Assembly (NCBI GenBank): GCA_021464415.1
Contig: CM038469.1
Coordinates: 33,637,883-33,701,882, forward strand
Length of the DNA: 64,000 nucleotides
Reading direction: 5' to 3'
Source of the DNA: Lonicera japonica
Lineage: Eukaryota; Streptophyta; Magnoliopsida; Dipsacales; Caprifoliaceae
The notes under the pieces were generated by a model that saw only the letters and a list, made by a program, of their open reading frames with translations, had not been told where the DNA came from and did not search any database. Shown here in pieces: positions 59,738 through 64,000 of the stretch. Positions within the stretch are counted from its first letter, which is position 1; each line of letters opens with the position of its first letter. The position numbers and the translations under genes were made by a program.

Positions 59738-60452
59738 TTATTCGAAGTGTTCTAAAATATTAAGCCACCGTTTTTGCCGGTGGAGTATGGCTGGGGCTGG
59801 CCTATCTGTTAAGGCAATTATAACATGGAAATATAAGCTCCATCGATAATCTTGAAAAAAAACTCATCTTTTGGACCGAGAATAATTTAAATATATTTTA
59901 ATGACAAAAAAAAAATCGGAAGGTGTTTGATGGATGACATTGAAATAATTAGAAATAGCGACTATATATATTACTTTGTGCATTGCACTTGTACACAAAC
60001 TAGCACAACTAAGAAAAACAATTTTTTGCAGTTGATTTCGATCGCCAAGTATGCATGGAATGAAAAACAAAGCAGAGAGAGATTATGTCTTGGAAAGTAT
60101 TTCAAGATCTTTTACGTTGAGATTAGTGAGCAATACAAACTTTAAGGTAAAAAATAGAGCGTCCAAATCATTTTTCAGACATATTAACATGTTAGTTTAA
60201 AATAGTGGTATCAAAATTAATACCTTTAAAAATAGTCATGTGTTGTGCACATAACCATTTTCGTTCAACTATAACAGCCATAGTGATGCTAAAACTCGGT
60301 CAATAGTTTGAGGGGTTAAACGACGTGTTCTAAAGTTGAAGGACCAATGAGAAACTAGCTAACATCATAGTTTATTGGCAATTTGTATGGTTTACTCAAA
60401 ATACTTTGTCGATAATTTATTATTCTTTACATCGTCAGTTTTACATTATCAC
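59738..60452. other. Intergenic between two copia elements
   Basis: AT-rich; frames at 59927-60145 lack known domains. Nothing else recognised. Confidence 0.4.
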
Positions 60453-60655
60453 TGTTAAAGTTATTAGTTATTTATTATTTATTTAGTTTGTTTATTTATT
60501 TATTTCGTGTTTGTTTCCTTATTGGATTAGTTTTCCTTTTCCTTGTTAGACTAGGTTTTTCTTTTGTCTTGTTTAGCTCTATAAATAAAGCCCCTTTCTT
60601 ATGTAATCATTCATTCAATAATATAATATAGTTTCTCTTTTCTCTAAACTTAACA
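60453..60655 (+). repeat. 5' LTR (203 bp) of the second copia element
   Basis: TGTTA...TAACA ends, TATA-like CTCTATAAATAAAG at about 60577-60590 and a poly(A)-signal-like AATAATATAA near 60617. The 3' LTR lies outside the window. Confidence 0.75.
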
Positions 60656-60667
60656 TGGTATCAGAGG
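60656..60667 (+). other. Primer-binding site of the second copia element
   Basis: TGGTATCAGAGG directly at the LTR end. Confidence 0.85.
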
Positions 60668-61430
60668 AAAGTTGAATCACCACCACCAGCCACCAGCCGC
60701 AACCATCACCAATCAGATCCGCACCGTCTTATTCACCAATCAGATCCGCACCGTTTTATCGATAAATATATCAAACCTCGATAAATACAATACCAAAACC
60801 TTCGTCTTCCAGAGACGATTCCGAAGCCGCAAGAATCACCTCGAAAAATCAAGCCATGCGCCCTCACGCGCCGCGAGTGTGAAACCCGTTGCGTCTCGCC
60901 GAAACCACGCGCCACCGCCGTAACCGTCAGTTAGGTTGCTGTTAACTTTAACGGCGTTAGTACTTTTTCCGTTAAAGTTAACGGCGTCAGGAGTTCACCG
61001 TTAAAGTTAACGTCCGTTAATGCCGTTAGCCTTTCCGTTAACGCCGTTAGCCTTTCCGTTAACGCCGTCAGTCAGACAACTCAGACCGGTTCAGACGATA
61101 GTTTTTTGCCCGGTTTTGTTATTTTTTGATCGGTTTTCAGCCAACTCAGACCGATTCCCTAGGTTTTTAACCGTTCCAGACGCAACTGTGGTCTCTGTTT
61201 CTCCAGATTCAGTCTTCAAGTTACAAAACCAGATCTAGTGCACTCCTTTTAACACAGTTTGATTATTTTTCTGACCGGTTATCTGACAACCAAGACTGGT
61301 TCCCAAGGTTTTCAAGCATTCTGAACACAACCGCAGTCCCCGTTTATCCAAATTCAATCTCTAAAATATAAAATCAGGTCAAGTGCTCTATTTTTTTACA
61401 CTGTTTGCTTAATTCTTGTTCAGTTTTATG
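60668..61430 (+). other. Long leader with nested short repeats
   Basis: About 760 bp between primer site and gag. 60940-61070 has repeated CCGTTAACGCCGTTAG and GTTAAAGTTAACG words in both orientations. 61085-61230 and 61265-61385 are two diverged copies of one block (ACCGGTT, GACTGGTTCCCAAGGTTTT-like, TTCAAnTnnnAAAATCAGnT). No coding function seen. Confidence 0.55.
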
Positions 61431-61432
61431 TT

Positions 61433-62365
61433 ATGAAAACATCAGAAATTCCTATCACCATTAAATTGGATGGAAACAATTATAATCACTGGTCTATTTT
61501 GTTCTGAAATTTCTTGAAAGGAAAGGGACTCTGGAATTATGTTAATGGCAAAGCACTTGTCCTGCTGAAACCGATGAAAAGTATACTAAATGGGATATTA
61601 ATAACAACAAAATTTTAACCTGGATTGCCAACATTGTCATTCCATCAATCAGTCTTCAGCTTGGAAAGTGTGATACCGCAAAGAAAGCTTGGGATTTCTT
61701 AGCACACAGATATGTTCAAACTAATTTTGCCAAGAAATATAAACTTGAACAAGATATACGAGGGCTACTACAACAACCAGGTCAATCCGTGTTTGATTTT
61801 CACTCTAGCATGTGCGTTATCTGGGATCAATTGGAACTCATGGAACCTCCATGGACAACAGACTTTGGTTTATGGGAAACCTTTCGTGAAGAAACGCGAC
61901 TTGTACAATTTCTCATGATACTACGAGATGAATTTGAACCGATCAGGGCATTTATTCTTCATCGCAAGCCCCTCCCCTCTGTTGAATCAGCATTAACAGA
62001 ATTAATTACTGAAGGAACTCGAAAGGGTATCACTCCGAATATTTCATCAGTTTTTGTTGCACGACCAGCCTCGAATACCTCGTATGCTGCATCTCCTCGC
62101 CCGCAGAATTAGAATTACCGACCACCTCACAATACCTTTTCACCACGCCCTCATCAGACATCATATCGCCCTCCTCACAATACCCAAACGGCACCACCCC
62201 GAGATTATTCCCAGGTTCAATGTAACTACTGCAAGGGTTTTGGGCATGTCGTCAAGAATTGTCCCTCTCCTACATCTCGGTACATACGGGGACTACAAAA
62301 TTCAACTGGATCGTCTACTGCCGTACTTGCTCCACCATCTCCCAAACCGGTAATAATCATACCAT
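61433..62365 (+). pseudogene. Second copia element, gag
   Basis: MKTSEIPITIKLDGNNYNHWSILF begins at 61433, then TGA where Trp or Arg is usual and several frame changes. The UBN2-like body LVQFLMILRDEFEPIRAFIL lies near 61890-61960. A zinc knuckle CNYCKGFGHVVKNC can be read near 62223-62265 in a third frame. Non-functional. Confidence 0.7.
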
Positions 62366-63655
62366 TGCCTCTGCTTTTTCAGTCTCATCAGGTACATCTT
62401 CTTCTCCTTGGTTCCTTGATTCCGGAGCATCAAATCACATGACTTTTGACCCTACACACTTCGACTCATCCAGTCTCATGCATCATCTCCCAAAATTCAC
62501 ACAGCTGATGGTTCTGTTATCACTGCTAGTCACATTGGTTCCATTAAAAACACTCCTAACTTGCCTATTCCTGATGTCTTCTTTGTCCCTCAACTTTCAA
62601 TGCAACTGTTATGTGTCAGGCAATTATGTGGTCTTGGACTAATCATTATATTTCATTAATTGGGTTTTATTGTGTAGGACCGCTCGACGGGCAAGCAAGT
62701 TGGGACAGGCCATAGAGTTGGCCACTTATATGTTACAGACACACTTCACATTCCCCCCACAACCAATACATCCTTAACAGCATCTACCTCACACCCACAC
62801 CTATCATCTTTTTGGCACTCTAGATTAGGACATGTTTTTTTTTCTCATCTTAAATATATGATTAATTAAGGGTTGTTAGGACCAGTTACATTAGATAAAG
62901 ATTTTTCTTGTGTTGCTTGTAAACTGGCCAAACAACCAGCTCTACCTTTTAATAATAGTACTACAGTTTCATCTTCTCCTTTTGATCTTGTGCATTCTGA
63001 TGTGTGGGGTAAAGCTCCTATTGCTTCTATGGGGGGTGCCTTATATTATGTGATTTTTGTTGATGGTTACTCTCGCTATAGTTGGACTTATTTGCTTCAC
63101 TCTCGTTCTGATTTTCTTAAAATTTATATTGAATTTGCCACCATGATTAAAACTCAGTTTTCTAAAACTATCAAACTTTTTCGTTCTGATTCCGGAGGCG
63201 AATATCTGTCCAAACCCTTCCTTGACTTTCTCAAATCTCAAGGGACTCTTCCTCAATTATCCTGTCCTGACACTCCATAACAAAATGGCATTGCAGAACG
63301 TAAACACCGTCATCTTGTCGAAACTGCCCATACTCTCCTTGTGTCGTCCTCTGTCCCTTCTACTTTTTGGGGAGAAGCCATCCATACTTCTATATTCATT
63401 ATAAAACGCATTCCCTCTCTTTTTACAAATGGTGTTTCTCCCTTTGAGCGTCTTTATGAAACTCGTCCTAATTATTCCGAACTTCGTGTCTTTGGATCTA
63501 CCTGTTTTGTATTACTTCCTAAAAGAGAGCGTACCAAACTCACACCAAAAACCTCTATGTGTGTTTTCTTAGGATATGGAATTCAACAAAAGGGTTATCG
63601 CTGCTATGATCCCATTGCCAAAAGACTTCACATTTCCCGACATGTTACCTTTTGA
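62366..63655 (+). pseudogene. Second copia element, protease and integrase
   Basis: Protease SPWFLDSGASNHMTF near 62404-62450, then frame loss. The GAG-pre-integrase is split (SFWHSRLGH near 62808, then CVACKLAKQ). Integrase core 62900-63655: VHSDVWGKAP (first Asp), RSDSGGEYL (second Asp), a TAA at 63278, then QNGIAERKHRHLVE (Glu). It continues SELRVFGSTCFVLLP and KTSMCVFLGYG to a TGA at 63653. All three catalytic acids survive despite the stops. Confidence 0.8.
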
Positions 63656-64000
63656 GAAAATACTCCATATTACACTCTGGCCCAAAATACCACCTTATCC
63701 ACTGAACCTGTGCTGCATGTTGATCCATTCCCCGAGTCCTCGCCAATAGAAGCCTCTCATCTTTCACCCACTCCAGTATTTGTCCCTGATCCAGTACCGG
63801 CTAACCCCATTCCCTTAGTGTCTGATAGCTCCACTATTGACAACTCTATATCTTGCCCTGACTCTGCATGTCCCGACAGCGATCCTCCACTTCGACCAAC
63901 TCGAGATCGTCGGCCACCAGCTAAGTTATCAGATTATCACTGTTTTCTTTCCGCCCTGCTGTCCCTACATGAGTCATCCTCTTATCGTGAAGCATCCACC
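63656..64000 (+). other. Linker between integrase and RT of the second copia element
   Basis: Proline/serine-rich open sequence (PIEASHLSPTPVFVPDPVP, RPTRDRRPPAKLSDYHCF) typical of the copia segment before reverse transcriptase. Cut by the window end. Confidence 0.65.

Larger units (their letters stand above)
60453..64000 (+). mobile_element. Decayed copia element, truncated by the window end
   Basis: A short 203-bp 5' LTR (TGTTAAAG...CTTAACA, 60453-60655) is followed at once by primer site TGGTATCAGAGG (60656-60667). A long GC-richer leader, gag, protease and integrase follow; the window stops before RT. Short LTRs and gag style (SEIPITIKLDGNNYNHWS) fit Ale/Retrofit-like copia. Many stops. 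Confidence 0.82.

Overview
The window is nuclear DNA of a flowering plant, most likely a eudicot. It is AT-rich and intron-bearing, with plant gene families (thaumatin-like protein, cold-shock/glycine-rich protein, CYP76-type cytochrome P450, a LOB-domain fragment) in a dense field of plant transposons. Only three host genes look real. A GPI-tail thaumatin-like protein lies on the minus strand (472-2543). A cold-shock-domain zinc-knuckle protein lies on the plus strand at 20.4 kb, with a one-base frameshift before its last knuckle. A CYP76-like P450 lies on the plus strand (51092-53879) in two exons, with a lesion at the expected splice donor.

Layout: 0.5-2.6 kb thaumatin-like gene. 3.8-4.7 kb decayed LINE ORF1 interrupted by a small TIR element. 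5.1-15.3 kb decayed Ty3/gypsy element of Tat type (dual RNase H) with a tandem-repeat block and an antisense extra gene. 15.5-15.8 kb Cassandra-type LTR carrying a 5S-like promoter. 16.0-17.1 kb probable solo LTR. 18.2 kb Tourist-like MITE. 20.4 kb cold-shock gene. 21-29 kb AT-rich DNA with small TIR elements, a perfect hairpin and very long poly(C) tracts. 29.0-35.8 kb complete SIRE-like copia element (1559-bp LTRs, TCTCC target duplication) that has lost integrase and reverse transcriptase and instead holds a LOB-domain gene copy in the opposite orientation. 36-51 kb nest of hAT-like, Tourist-like and Mutator-like elements plus three copies of a dispersed repeat. 51-54 kb P450 gene with a SINE and a MITE in its intron. 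54.1-59.7 kb young, nearly intact copia element (676-bp LTRs, ATTAA duplication). 60.5 kb to the window end: a decayed copia element with a 203-bp LTR.

The most unusual pattern is a set of three Mutator-like elements (37241-38780, 44823-47495, 50295-50990). Each is bounded by a perfect 9-bp target duplication and has related termini. Each carries its own internal array of short palindromes, with a different unit sequence in each. The copia LTRs at 54-59 kb carry an array of the same architecture: 22-bp palindromes starting GGTGC, about 20 bp apart. I know of no established role for these arrays. The third Mutator-like element ends about 30 bp before the P450 TATA box, so it forms that gene's upstream promoter region.

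All calls come from reading the sequence. No database search was run, and family and lineage names are by remembered motifs.
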